44,734 nt of DNA from an uncultured Bacteroidaceae bacterium (GTDB lineage Bacteria > Bacteroidota > Bacteroidia > Bacteroidales > Bacteroidaceae), in assembly GCA_934271655.1 (NCBI GenBank), contig CAKQRW010000027.1, positions 1-44,734 on the forward strand. The letters are read 5' to 3'. Below, one piece after another: positions 25,548-34,071 of the stretch. The translations under genes were made by a program, and so were the position numbers. The notes beneath the pieces were generated by a model. The model did no database searches. It saw nothing but the letters and a program-made list of their open reading frames with translations, and was not told the origin of the DNA. Every line of letters starts with the position of its first letter. The stretch's first letter is position 1.

Positions 25548-25594
25548 TCAATAAGGAAAATTTAAGAATAAAGAAAGTAGAATAGCTATATAGC

Positions 25595-25741
25595 CTCTAT
25601 AGCTACTATAGCCCATAAAGAATTGGGATGTGACTTTTTACTCTACAGCTACTATAACCTCTACAGCTACTATAGCCCTGGCTGTAAAAGGGCGGAAAAC
25701 GCAAAACTCTACAGCTACTATAGCCTCTATAATCTCCATAC
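25595..25741. repeat. 18-nt repeat family in the leader of the HAD gene
   Basis: Units of the form ctctacagctactatagc lie at 25595, 25641, 25659, 25707 and (degenerate) 25725. Adjacent pairs have 18-nt spacing; the pairs are about 46-48 nt apart. The array ends 8 bases before the HAD start codon. The same family, read on the sense strand, lies upstream of GH97 (32061-32156). Confidence 0.85.
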
Positions 25742-25748
25742 ACTCATC

Positions 25749-26450
25749 ATGATAAAAAACATCATCTTCGACCTTGGAGGCGTCCTTCTCGACATAGACC
25801 TCCCCTTCTGCATGCGCAGCATGCAAGCCCTCGGCATAGACCTCAACACCCTTCCCCAGCCTGCAAGCGCCAAAGAAGACGCAGACATGAAGCCGGCTGT
25901 AATGGGTGAAGGCGTTGTTGCCAGCGGCATGCTCCACCAGTATCAGATAGGCACAGTGAGCACGCCCGACTTTCTCAGCGCGGTGCATTCGCTCTGCACT
26001 CCAGGCATCACCATGCAGCAAGTGGTAGATGCCTGGAACACATGCTGCATAGACATTCCGCAATATCGCCTCGACAAAGTTCGCCAACTGCGTGACAAGG
26101 GCTACCGCATCTACATGCTTTCCAACACCAACGACGCTCATTGGCAAGACATCGTGGCCAGATGCTTCGGAGGACAGAAAGCTGTCGATGACCTATTTGA
26201 CCATACATTTCTCTCTCAGGAGATGCACATGGCAAAGCCCAACGACGATATCTACACCTCTGTGCTGAAGGTGATTGGCGCGCCAGCAAACGAGTGCCTC
26301 TTCATCGACGATTCCACTCCAAATGTTGAGGCAGCCAGAGCACTTGGCTTCCACACCATCCATGCCGACGTGTCCAGCACAAGAGACGGCAAGGTCATTG
26401 CGCCTCCTGCCACAGACTGGACTGACATCATAGACTCAGTCCTCTGCTGA
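25749..26450 (+). CDS. HAD-superfamily phosphatase, YihX-like
   Basis: The 233-aa cytoplasmic protein has HAD motif I FDLGGVLLD with nucleophile D8, motif II LSNTN, motif III lysine in MAKPNDDIY and motif IV FIDDSTPNVEAA. The usual second aspartate of motif I (D+2) is glycine here, as in YihX-type sugar-phosphate phosphatases, whose motif reads FDLGNVIVD. Substrate is unknown; glucose 1-phosphate is one candidate by family. ATG 25749 is chosen; the frame is open upstream only through the 18-nt repeats, which translate as runs of LYSYY. Confidence 0.88.
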   Translation: MIKNIIFDLGGVLLDIDLPFCMRSMQALGIDLNTLPQPASAKEDADMKPAVMGEGVVASGMLHQYQIGTVSTPDFLSAVHSLCTPGITMQQVVDAWNTCCIDIPQYRLDKVRQLRDKGYRIYMLSNTNDAHWQDIVARCFGGQKAVDDLFDHTFLSQEMHMAKPNDDIYTSVLKVIGAPANECLFIDDSTPNVEAARALGFHTIHADVSSTRDGKVIAPPATDWTDIIDSVLC

Positions 26451-26462
26451 GCATGACTGCGC

Positions 26463-26682
26463 AAACGACTCATTTAGCATGTATAAGTGACTCACTTAAC
26501 AAGCGCAAGTGACTCATTTAACAAGCGCAAGTGACTCACTTAGCAATAATAAGTGACTCACTTAACAAGCGCAAGTGGCTCACTTAGCAATAATAAGTGA
26601 CTCACTTAACAAGCACGAGTGGCTCACTTAGCAATAATAAGTGACTCACTTAACAAGCACGAGTGGCTCACTTAGCCAAGGC
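26463..26682. repeat. 22-nt tandem array with palindromic core (10 units)
   Basis: Ten units start at exact 22-nt steps from 26463 to 26661. The core aagtgactcactt is a 6+1+6 inverted repeat. From unit 4 two spacer types (aacaagcgc/aacaagcac and agcaataat) alternate, so a 44-nt dimer is the higher-order unit. The array fills the gap between the HAD gene and the convergent terminator. There are no unique spacers, so it is not a CRISPR. Confidence 0.95.
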
Positions 26683-26744
26683 TAACGCAGGTTTTCACGC
26701 CTACTATTCCCCGACTTTCACAGAGCAACTTCAAACAAAAGAAA

Positions 26745-26782
26745 AAAAGGATGCGCCCACATATCCGTGAGCGCATCCTTTT
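26745..26782. terminator. Bidirectional terminator
   Basis: A perfect 12-bp stem (26745-26756 with 26771-26782) has T runs on both strands. It separates the plus-strand HAD gene from the convergent 1003-aa gene. Confidence 0.8.
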
Positions 26783-26843
26783 ATATTTATCCTTTACCAA
26801 TCTATTTTCGCAAGCGAGCATTTTTATTTTCACAAGCGAGCAA

Positions 26844-29800
26844 TCACTTCACAATCACCTTTGACACCTTGTCGCCAATCTTGACGATGTTGATGCCTGG
26901 CTGGAGAGAAGAGCGGCGCACGCCTCCTACAGAGTAGAACTCTACAGGAGCAGAACCAGCATTCTCCACTACAGAGTCCACGCCCGTAGCTCCAGCGCCT
27001 ATCTCTGCGCCAGCCGGAACAGTGGCTGAATCGTAAGTGAGAGTCCAGTTGTCAAGTTTGAACCATCCCTTTCCTTTGCCTTGAGCCACACCGTCACGGT
27101 CTACGTTGTTGGTGCGGAAACCAAGTTTGATGTCACCCTTCTTTGCGAGTCCGAATGTGAGAGAGACCTTGTTAGGATAGTTTGAGCGTGGAGCCTCACA
27201 CTCATGACCTGCATATGTGAGGTGCTTCAGCGTAGCGTCTGGAGCGAGAGCGTCAATCTCCTGAGCTATGCGAGCATCCTCTGGAAGGTTGTTCTCATAA
27301 TTGCCCTCGTATGAGTACATAGCCACATAGTCGTTGGCAAAGATGCGCTGCGTGGTGATGCAATATCCAGCCCAGTTGTACTGCACAAGCACATCGCATG
27401 TAGCTGTGTATGTGCCTTCAGGCATGCCCTTGATAGTCTGCGAGAGCTCCACCTCCGGAATCTGATTAGTCCAGATGCCCCAGAGATATTCGCCGTCTGT
27501 ATACTGGTGTGTGGCCGTAGTGCCGTCCTCCAGTTCCACCTCAATGTTATCTCCGCTGTTGATAGCGCACCAGTTGGCCACACCTGCGGCAGAAATCTCG
27601 GCAGCAGTCTGAGTCTGCTTGCCATTGATGTAGAGGTTCCATCCCTTAGGAGCATTGGCCACGCCGTCTGTCTTGGCGTTATTCTGGTTAGAGAGGTCCT
27701 CAAAGGAAGCGTTCTTTACATAGTCTGTCAGCACAGAGCCTGGCTCAATGTCGTCCGACTGTATGCATGCGTCGAGCGCAGCCTCAAGTTCCTCTTTGAT
27801 AGACTCCAGTTCAGCAGCGTCTGCCACTGTGCGCTCGTCATAGCGGTCCTGCACGCTATAGATCACATCAGCGTAATCGCCCGATCCAGGCTTGTTGCCA
27901 TATGTCTCCAGATTAGTGAAGTGCTGTTCAAGCAGAGCGTAGAGTTGCTTATACATGTCCACAGATGCAATCACCTCATCAGTCACTTCCTTTGCCGACT
28001 TGATGCCAGCAATGATGTCTTCCTGCGAACTTGCCTCTGTGATGCTGCCCTTTGAGCCGATAAACTCATCAAGCTTGCTTGACACACCTTTTCCCATAGG
28101 CTCATCCGTCCATTCCGAGAGAGCGTCGGCATAATGGTTGTAGATGGCAATGGCGTCGGCAGCCTCATAGCCCAGCGACTTGATGGTGAAGTTGTCTACC
28201 TTGAACCATCCCGCACCTGCGTTAGACACAGTGTTGAATGTGGCAGCAAGGTTGTTGTCTGTGCGCACGCCAAAGGTAAGAGTGCCGTCATAGACAAAAG
28301 CGCGCACAGTGACAGGGCGCATCTCACGGTCTGTGACAAGTATCTCATTGCCGGCAAATGCGCTCACCTCCGACTTGTCGAGCTGCTCAGGGTCGTAGTC
28401 AGTCTCGCTGGCATAGTATGTTGAGTTGAGGTTGCCGAAGATGCGCTGTGTGGTGAGGCGAGGTCCGCTGTTGTTTCCGGCCATCAGACCTGCTGTTATC
28501 TCATATGTTCCGTTGGCAAGTCCTGTGATGGTCTGCGAGAGCTCATAGTCTGGTATGCTTGCGTTCCATATTCCGAACGTCATCTGTCCGTCCTTGATGT
28601 CACCCTCACTGTCTTCATTCACGCCGTGCCAAGCGCTCATGCCAGCAGCCTTCAGCTCTTCCACTGTGTTGGTCTTCTTTCCGTTAATGTAGACATTCCA
28701 TCCATACGGAGCGGGGCCTACGCCTGTAGTGGTAGCGCCTCCCTGTGAAGAAAGGTCCTCAAACGACATGTTGGTGCCCAGCGATGTGATGTCACCTGTG
28801 CCGAGCGAATAGTCTGCCTCGGCCTTCTTGAGTGTGGCTGTAGCATTTTCCACATCCAGCTTGCTTGTCTTGGTGTCGAAGGATGCCATAGCGTTCTGTA
28901 TAGCTGCCGCAAGCACCTTGTCGTCATTTTCGTTGAGGGCGATGGCCGCGTCTATCTCTTTCTGAAGGTTGATTTTGGCGTTTATCATGCCTTCGATGTC
29001 GAGTTCGGCGAGTTCGTCATAGTCCTCGGCCTTGGCATAAGCATCTGCCACCGCCTTGTATGTGGCCATGAAACCAGTCTCATAGCCCTCCATGTTGCAG
29101 TATTTCTCATAGAAGCTGTTGATGGTTCCAGAGTACTGCATGTCTCTGTAGTAGTCGTCCACCTTGTCGAGAGAGACAAATCCCCAGTTGAAGGACGTGG
29201 AGTCGTTGGCTTCGAAATAGACATTGCCACTGGCCTCATCCTCAGTCTCCTTGATGCCGCCCACACAGTCGGGATACCAAGGGCCTCCATAGTATGTAGC
29301 TACAAAATACTGGCTGCCATTATTAAGGTGCATGCGCAAGTCGCCAGTAGGCGTCATAGCTCCCATGTCCAGCGCGGCGCTGTTGTTGCCCTCGCCGAGT
29401 ATGAGGTTGAAGAAGCCTGTTGCCTTGCCTTCAGAGTCTTTCACCGCCCACAGTTTCCACTTGGCTGGTTCGGTAAAATTGCCTCTCACATTGGCTGTTC
29501 CATCAGGAATGCCCATATAGTAAGTCACGTCTACAGTCTCCTTGATGGCGTTGCCGTCATCATCGACATCGCCTGTCTCACGCTCTTCTTTCACCACTCT
29601 GGCAAACGACCATGTGCCGTCGCCATTGTCGATAGGCGTAAAAGCGTTGTCAGCATATGCCGACGCTTCCTTGCCCAAGAAATAAAGCGAGCCGTCCCAC
29701 GACGTGCGCGACATGTACTGCGATGCCGTCTGCGCCTTGTTGACAAGGATGTACTTCTGTCCTGCTACAGGAATCTCAGGCGCCACCTTTGGCGTCACCT

Positions 29801-29855
29801 GCGCATTGCCCGCCATGGAGAATGCGCATAGAGGGAGGAGTAAAAGTCTTCTCAT
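26844..29855 (-). CDS. Large secreted protein with two copies of a jelly-roll-like module
   Basis: The 1003-aa product has a signal peptide (1-18, ending GNAQ), an N-terminal beta region, a helical segment (about 275-355), module 1 (about 362-561), a second helical segment (about 565-710) and module 2 (about 715-942). The modules align: both start N-x-SFEDLS, contain GWN-YINGK, ELSQTI-G and TTQRIF, and end WFK-DN. The C-terminus (about 969-1003, EFYSVGGVRRSSLQPGIN) has the form of a Bacteroidota sorting domain, so surface exposure or type IX secretion is likely. The modules look like carbohydrate- or protein-binding domains. Function is unknown. Confidence 0.85.
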   Translation of the reverse strand: MRRLLLLPLCAFSMAGNAQVTPKVAPEIPVAGQKYILVNKAQTASQYMSRTSWDGSLYFLGKEASAYADNAFTPIDNGDGTWSFARVVKEERETGDVDDDGNAIKETVDVTYYMGIPDGTANVRGNFTEPAKWKLWAVKDSEGKATGFFNLILGEGNNSAALDMGAMTPTGDLRMHLNNGSQYFVATYYGGPWYPDCVGGIKETEDEASGNVYFEANDSTSFNWGFVSLDKVDDYYRDMQYSGTINSFYEKYCNMEGYETGFMATYKAVADAYAKAEDYDELAELDIEGMINAKINLQKEIDAAIALNENDDKVLAAAIQNAMASFDTKTSKLDVENATATLKKAEADYSLGTGDITSLGTNMSFEDLSSQGGATTTGVGPAPYGWNVYINGKKTNTVEELKAAGMSAWHGVNEDSEGDIKDGQMTFGIWNASIPDYELSQTITGLANGTYEITAGLMAGNNSGPRLTTQRIFGNLNSTYYASETDYDPEQLDKSEVSAFAGNEILVTDREMRPVTVRAFVYDGTLTFGVRTDNNLAATFNTVSNAGAGWFKVDNFTIKSLGYEAADAIAIYNHYADALSEWTDEPMGKGVSSKLDEFIGSKGSITEASSQEDIIAGIKSAKEVTDEVIASVDMYKQLYALLEQHFTNLETYGNKPGSGDYADVIYSVQDRYDERTVADAAELESIKEELEAALDACIQSDDIEPGSVLTDYVKNASFEDLSNQNNAKTDGVANAPKGWNLYINGKQTQTAAEISAAGVANWCAINSGDNIEVELEDGTTATHQYTDGEYLWGIWTNQIPEVELSQTIKGMPEGTYTATCDVLVQYNWAGYCITTQRIFANDYVAMYSYEGNYENNLPEDARIAQEIDALAPDATLKHLTYAGHECEAPRSNYPNKVSLTFGLAKKGDIKLGFRTNNVDRDGVAQGKGKGWFKLDNWTLTYDSATVPAGAEIGAGATGVDSVVENAGSAPVEFYSVGGVRRSSLQPGINIVKIGDKVSKVIVK

Positions 29856-29916
29856 AGAGTTAATACAAGTTGTGTTAGTTATACTTTAATGTAGGTTAAT
29901 TCATGTGTTTCAAGCG

Positions 29917-29924
29917 CAAAGGTA
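29917..29924 (-). promoter_or_regulatory. -7 element for the 1003-aa secreted protein gene
   Basis: The minus strand reads TACCTTTG, 62 bp before the start codon. The 341-bp gap 29856-30196 holds this box and the GH97 terminator. Confidence 0.6.
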
Positions 29925-29999
29925 ACAAAAAAATAATATTAGCGACAAGAGTTCTGTTTCTTTTTTATAGGTTGCGGTCATTTTTTTATCATCACACAA

Positions 30000-30038
30000 A
30001 AGAGGGGCCTCATGCTGTCACGCATGAATGCCCCTCTT
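30000..30038 (-). terminator. Terminator of GH97
   Basis: A 9-bp GC-rich outer stem (30030-30038 with 30000-30008) with an inner 5-bp stem; on the minus strand it is followed by TTTT. It lies about 160 bp downstream of the GH97 stop. Confidence 0.65.
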
Positions 30039-30196
30039 GGCAACTATTAAGTAGATGTCAAAATCATTTTGCAATGTCTAAGCAAGCCACTCTCTTATCA
30101 TGAGCACTTACTCCCCAAAGCTTATGCAGCGACTTTTGAAGAGCTTAGCCGCAGCGCGCCTGACTCTGTCACTTTTTTCGTCAGAAGCGTCCCACA

Positions 30197-32029
30197 TCAT
30201 TTCTCCACCATCACCACTCCGCCGCGCGGAAGCAGGTGAAGCGTCGATGGCAGTTCGGCTATGTCCTCAAACATCCATGGCGAGTCGTTCTTGCCGCTGT
30301 CGCCAATCACAGAGAAGCGCGGTTTCTTCACCTTGAGCCGCGCCCAGTCCACAGCCACATCTCGCTCCTCGTCCGTGCCGTTGATGGCGGCCACATACCA
30401 TTTGCCGCCGCTCTTGCGTGCCATGACCACGAAGTCGCCCGGATAGCCGGCTATGAGCTTGGTGTCTTCCCACACATTTGGCAATTTCGAAAGGAAGTCC
30501 TTGACATTCTGCGGCTGTGCCAGAAAACTCTCCGGACGGTCGGCCAGATGCTGCAACCCAGACTCAAACAGCACCGTCAGAGCCAACTCATGAGCATGGG
30601 TGGTGATGTGTGGATGCTGCGAGTCGGAGAAGGCGCACGGCGTGTAGTCCATCGGCCCCACCACATTGCGTGTGAAGGGCAGGGTGGCATTGTGCCTTGC
30701 CGCCTTAGTCGTGAATGTGGGCACATTGTTGTACCATTCGGCGCCATACACACCCTCGGTTGACAGGAGGTTGGGATATGTGCGCTGCCATCCCCTCGGT
30801 ATGGTGGCTCCATGGAAATTGACCAAGAGATGATGGCGTGCGGCACTTTCCAGCAAGTCGATGCAATAGTCCATGTTCGCCTGGTTGTCGCCCGAGAAGA
30901 AGTCTATCTTCACTCCAGCCACGCCCAAGCTCTCGCACCAAGCGAATTCCTTTTCACGGTCTTCGGGCTTGTTGAGCCTGAACTTGGGGCCTGGCGCTCC
31001 ATTGATCCATCCCACAGACGAGTTGTACCATATCATCGGCTTCACCCCGCATTGCTTGGCATATCCAATGGCATCCTCCACACTCTTGCCATCCTTGAAC
31101 TCGTCCCACTCAGCGTCGATGAGCACATACGGCAGTTTGAGGGCCACAGCCAAGTCTACATATTTCTTTATTATGCCAAAGTCGTTAGAGCCATGATTAT
31201 AGGCCCAGTAGACCCACGACACCACTCCAGGCTTTATCCAACTGGTGTCGTCCAACTTGCTTGGGTCGGACACATCGGTCACGAGTGTAGACTCCACCAC
31301 ATCGGCAAGCGAGCCCATCATCACCACTCGCCACGGCGTGTGCCAGTCGCCATTGAGCTCCGACTCGTTCAAGTCGGGCCACACCCGGTAGATATCGCCG
31401 TCCTCATCATTTCGCATTGACGAGGCGCTCTGGCGTCTTTCTATGTTAGCCTCTGAGATGAGAGCATAGACATCGTCCGCTTTCTGCACCAGAGCGGGAT
31501 ACCCCCAATGGCGGTTGGCACCCTCACCGCTGGTGGTCTGCGGAAAGAACTCTTCATAGCCTTCAGACCATTTCTGTATCCACCGGCGTGTGCCCTTGCC
31601 TATATTATAAGATGTGAGCTCGCCTTTGAGACGGTCGTCATCGAGGCCAGACAACTCGTACCTGAACGCCAAGCCATTGTCAAACACACGCATCACAAGC
31701 CGCATAGGCGCTCCGTCTGCATACTCATACACAAAAGCATACTCGTTGCCACGGTTGTGGCAGTCGAGCCGCTTGCCCTGCAGCATGTGGTAGTCTGCTT
31801 TCACCTTGCCGCATTTCTCCATGCGCCTGTATGCAGGTGCTGCTGAGTGATTGGCAGTGAGCACACCGCCCGATGTCAAGTCTAAGACCTTCGTGCCTGC
31901 GTAGCTCACCTCATAGATGCCGTCTTGGCGCTCCACCACCACCCTGCCGTCTGGCGAGGACACACGCTGTGCCCATGATATGGAAGTTCCAAGCACAAAC
32001 ACACTAAATATGCTTATTATCTTTTTCAT
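30197..32029 (-). CDS. Glycoside hydrolase family 97 (probable retaining alpha-galactosidase)
   Basis: The 610-aa secreted enzyme has a signal peptide (1-20), the GH97 N-terminal beta-sandwich (about 22-260), a (beta/alpha)8 barrel (about 265-530) and a C-terminal beta domain. In the barrel, GVKIDFFSGD puts D376 at the nucleophile position used by the retaining subgroup, and STEGV supplies E425 as a possible acid/base. Inverting SusB-type enzymes have glutamates instead, so an alpha-galactosidase-type retaining activity is favoured. ATG 32029 (MKKIISIF) is chosen; the upstream frame runs only through 18-nt repeats. It is downstream of GH43 in the same orientation. Confidence 0.92.
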   Translation of the reverse strand: MKKIISIFSVFVLGTSISWAQRVSSPDGRVVVERQDGIYEVSYAGTKVLDLTSGGVLTANHSAAPAYRRMEKCGKVKADYHMLQGKRLDCHNRGNEYAFVYEYADGAPMRLVMRVFDNGLAFRYELSGLDDDRLKGELTSYNIGKGTRRWIQKWSEGYEEFFPQTTSGEGANRHWGYPALVQKADDVYALISEANIERRQSASSMRNDEDGDIYRVWPDLNESELNGDWHTPWRVVMMGSLADVVESTLVTDVSDPSKLDDTSWIKPGVVSWVYWAYNHGSNDFGIIKKYVDLAVALKLPYVLIDAEWDEFKDGKSVEDAIGYAKQCGVKPMIWYNSSVGWINGAPGPKFRLNKPEDREKEFAWCESLGVAGVKIDFFSGDNQANMDYCIDLLESAARHHLLVNFHGATIPRGWQRTYPNLLSTEGVYGAEWYNNVPTFTTKAARHNATLPFTRNVVGPMDYTPCAFSDSQHPHITTHAHELALTVLFESGLQHLADRPESFLAQPQNVKDFLSKLPNVWEDTKLIAGYPGDFVVMARKSGGKWYVAAINGTDEERDVAVDWARLKVKKPRFSVIGDSGKNDSPWMFEDIAELPSTLHLLPRGGVVMVEK

Positions 32030-32060
32030 TGTTCTTTCTTTATAGATTATAGGGGCTATA

Positions 32061-32156
32061 GAAGCAATAGAGACTATTGAAGCTATAGAGTCTGTCTCCA
32101 AGGTTGCCAGACGCTCCGAGACTATTGAAGCTATAGAGACTATTGAAGCTATAGGA
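32061..32156. repeat. 18-nt repeat family between GH43 and GH97
   Basis: Units of gaagctatagagactatt occur at 32061, 32079, 32127 and 32145, with 18-nt spacing in each pair and 48 nt between pair members. On the GH97 sense strand they read ctctatagcttcaatagt, similar at 14 of 18 positions to the units upstream of the HAD gene. They fill the 132-bp GH43-GH97 gap. Confidence 0.85.
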
Positions 32157-32161
32157 TCTGC

Positions 32162-33637
32162 TTATCTCCCAAATTTCCACCAGTCAAAATTCATGAGCTT
32201 CACACCTTTCCTCCCCTTGAAGACGAAGTATATGTCGTGCACTCCCGACACGCCTTGCTGAATGCTTGCCGCAACAGTCTGCCACTCTTCCCAGCCACCT
32301 GTGCCAGGCACCTTCACTTCGGCCATCTTCACGCCACCAATGCTGTCGGCATGAATTTCTATAGTGCCTCCGCGCAGGGCGCAAGCCACACTGGCCTCAA
32401 ATGTCTTTGGAGCAGCGGCGCCAAAGTCCACAGCCTGCAGTTTGATGTAGTCGCCGTCATGAATCTCCGACACATACACGCCAGTCTTGCTGTTCACCTC
32501 TGTCTTCACGCCATTGGAGAAGGCCATTGTCTCAGCTTCCACACGCTCATAGGGGCTGAGCGTGCCTATAGGCGCCACGCCTTTGTCCGTAGGGTGGATG
32601 AGAGGGAAAGTGCCATCAGCATTAAACTTGAACTCCTCCACAGCCACACTGCGTCCAAAGCCGCCTCCCTTGGGAAGCTTGCCCGTGTGGTAGAAGAAAT
32701 AGTCGTGACCCTTGTAGCGCTCATAGCCGCAGTGGTTGGTAAACGATGAAGTGCCTCCTTCCGGCATTATCACACCCATATATTTCCATGGTCCCGTAGG
32801 CGTAGGCGACCAAGAATAGGCTATATGCTCTGGCACTCCGCCCGCAGCATACAGCAAGTAATAGCCTGCGTCCTTCCCAGCCTTTTTCCCTGCCTTGCCT
32901 TTCTTGCCCACAGGAGCCACCTGAGGTTTCTTCATTATCCAAGGTCCTTCCGTGTACATGTCCTTATACTTGACATCCTTCTTTCTCAACGAGGGGTCGG
33001 GAGCGCCAAAACCTTCCTCTGTCATATCCAGCTTGTGCACCTCACCCTTCAGACTTATCATGTCGTCATTGAGCTGGGCATAATAGCAACGAGGATTGCC
33101 CCAGTAGAGCCAAGCCTGGCCATCATCATCCACCATCACCGTAGGGTCTATATAGTCCCAGCTGCCATCTTCATAGAGCGGCTTGCCTATGGCGTCTCTG
33201 AAAGGTCCTGTGGGCGAGTCGGCCACTGCCACGCCTATGGCCATGCCGCCGCTCAACTTGGAATGGGCGCACACATACCAGTAGAACTTGCCACCGCGCT
33301 CTATCGTCTGCGCAGCCCATGCGCGGTCGTCAGCCCAAGAGAAGCTCTCCAAGGCCAGCGGAGTGCCGTGGTCTGTCCAGTTGACCATGTCTGTCGTGCT
33401 GTACACTCGCCATTCCTGCATCCAGAAGAAGTCGGCCCCGTCCTCGTCATGGCCAGTATACACATACAGCCTGCCATCGTGCACCATAGGAGCAGGGTCG
33501 GTCGTGAATGCCGTCTGCACTATAGGGTTCTGCGCTCTCATGCCCAATGCCACAACAGACAGCGCTCCCGCTGCCAGCCATCTTTCCGCACCTCGCCTCA
33601 CTTCGGCCAAGGCCACTTTTCCTTTGTTCTTTTTCAT
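32162..33637 (-). CDS. Glycoside hydrolase family 43 with C-terminal CBM6
   Basis: The 491-aa secreted enzyme (signal peptide about 1-35) has the five-bladed GH43 fold with base D47 (TTDPAP), pKa-modulating D164 (YIDPTVM) and acid E230 (YTEGPWI). A CBM6-like module follows (about 370-491, starting YERVEAETMA). GH43 enzymes act on arabinose- or xylose-containing glycans; the exact bond cannot be told. A lysine-rich low-complexity insertion, GKKGKAGKKAGKDAG (about 244-258), interrupts the catalytic domain after the acid residue. ATG 33637 gives the best signal peptide; two earlier in-frame ATGs (33682 and 33661) lie in tandem repeats. Confidence 0.92.
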   Translation of the reverse strand: MKKNKGKVALAEVRRGAERWLAAGALSVVALGMRAQNPIVQTAFTTDPAPMVHDGRLYVYTGHDEDGADFFWMQEWRVYSTTDMVNWTDHGTPLALESFSWADDRAWAAQTIERGGKFYWYVCAHSKLSGGMAIGVAVADSPTGPFRDAIGKPLYEDGSWDYIDPTVMVDDDGQAWLYWGNPRCYYAQLNDDMISLKGEVHKLDMTEEGFGAPDPSLRKKDVKYKDMYTEGPWIMKKPQVAPVGKKGKAGKKAGKDAGYYLLYAAGGVPEHIAYSWSPTPTGPWKYMGVIMPEGGTSSFTNHCGYERYKGHDYFFYHTGKLPKGGGFGRSVAVEEFKFNADGTFPLIHPTDKGVAPIGTLSPYERVEAETMAFSNGVKTEVNSKTGVYVSEIHDGDYIKLQAVDFGAAAPKTFEASVACALRGGTIEIHADSIGGVKMAEVKVPGTGGWEEWQTVAASIQQGVSGVHDIYFVFKGRKGVKLMNFDWWKFGR

Positions 33638-33656
33638 GTCGGTCTCTTTTTTACTT

Positions 33657-33713
33657 GTCATATTGATTAGTTCCTTTGTCATATTGATTAGTTTCTTCTG
33701 TCATATTGATTAT
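33657..33713. repeat. Three 21-22-nt repeats upstream of GH43
   Basis: The word gtcatattgatta starts at 33657, 33678 and 33700. On the GH43 sense strand each unit holds an ATG followed by ACA or ACA-like codons, so in-frame starts are offered at 33661 and 33682. They lie in the predicted GH43 leader. Confidence 0.8.
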
Positions 33714-33797
33714 ATCCTTCTGCCAGCTCATCACGCTTCGCTATCCGCACACCTCAGCATATATAAGTGCACATGAGCGTGAATGAGAAACGCTCTG

Positions 33798-33805
33798 CAA
33801 AAGTA
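33798..33805 (-). promoter_or_regulatory. -7 element for GH43
   Basis: The minus strand reads TACTTTTG. Predicted leader of about 155 nt, containing the 22-nt repeats. The gap 33638-34071 (434 bp) holds this promoter, the repeats and the divergent serine hydrolase promoter; nothing else is visible. Confidence 0.55.
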
Positions 33806-33953
33806 CGAAACTTTCTGATGACACTTGGCAAGAAAAACGACAAAGATTTTATCTATATATCCACGCCACCACTTTTATGGCTTTTGCCTTGCACTTATGT
33901 AACATATCATTTAAAAATCGTCACCTGTACACATCTCTGTCAAAAAAAAGCTG

Positions 33954-33961
33954 TAACTTTG
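33954..33961 (+). promoter_or_regulatory. -7 element for the serine hydrolase
   Basis: TAACTTTG fits TAnnTTTG; predicted leader of about 100 nt. Confidence 0.55.
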
Positions 33962-34071
33962 CACCGTTGTCAATAAGAGAGCACCTATTTTCCAATCACA
34001 TGCAGTAGATGCGCACTAATCATAAAGGACGAATAAAAAGATTGCTTTAAAGACATAATAAAAATTGCACT

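Noticed and set aside
26463..26682. CRISPR array
   Set aside because: The 22-nt units are contiguous and nearly identical throughout, with no unique spacers and no cas genes.
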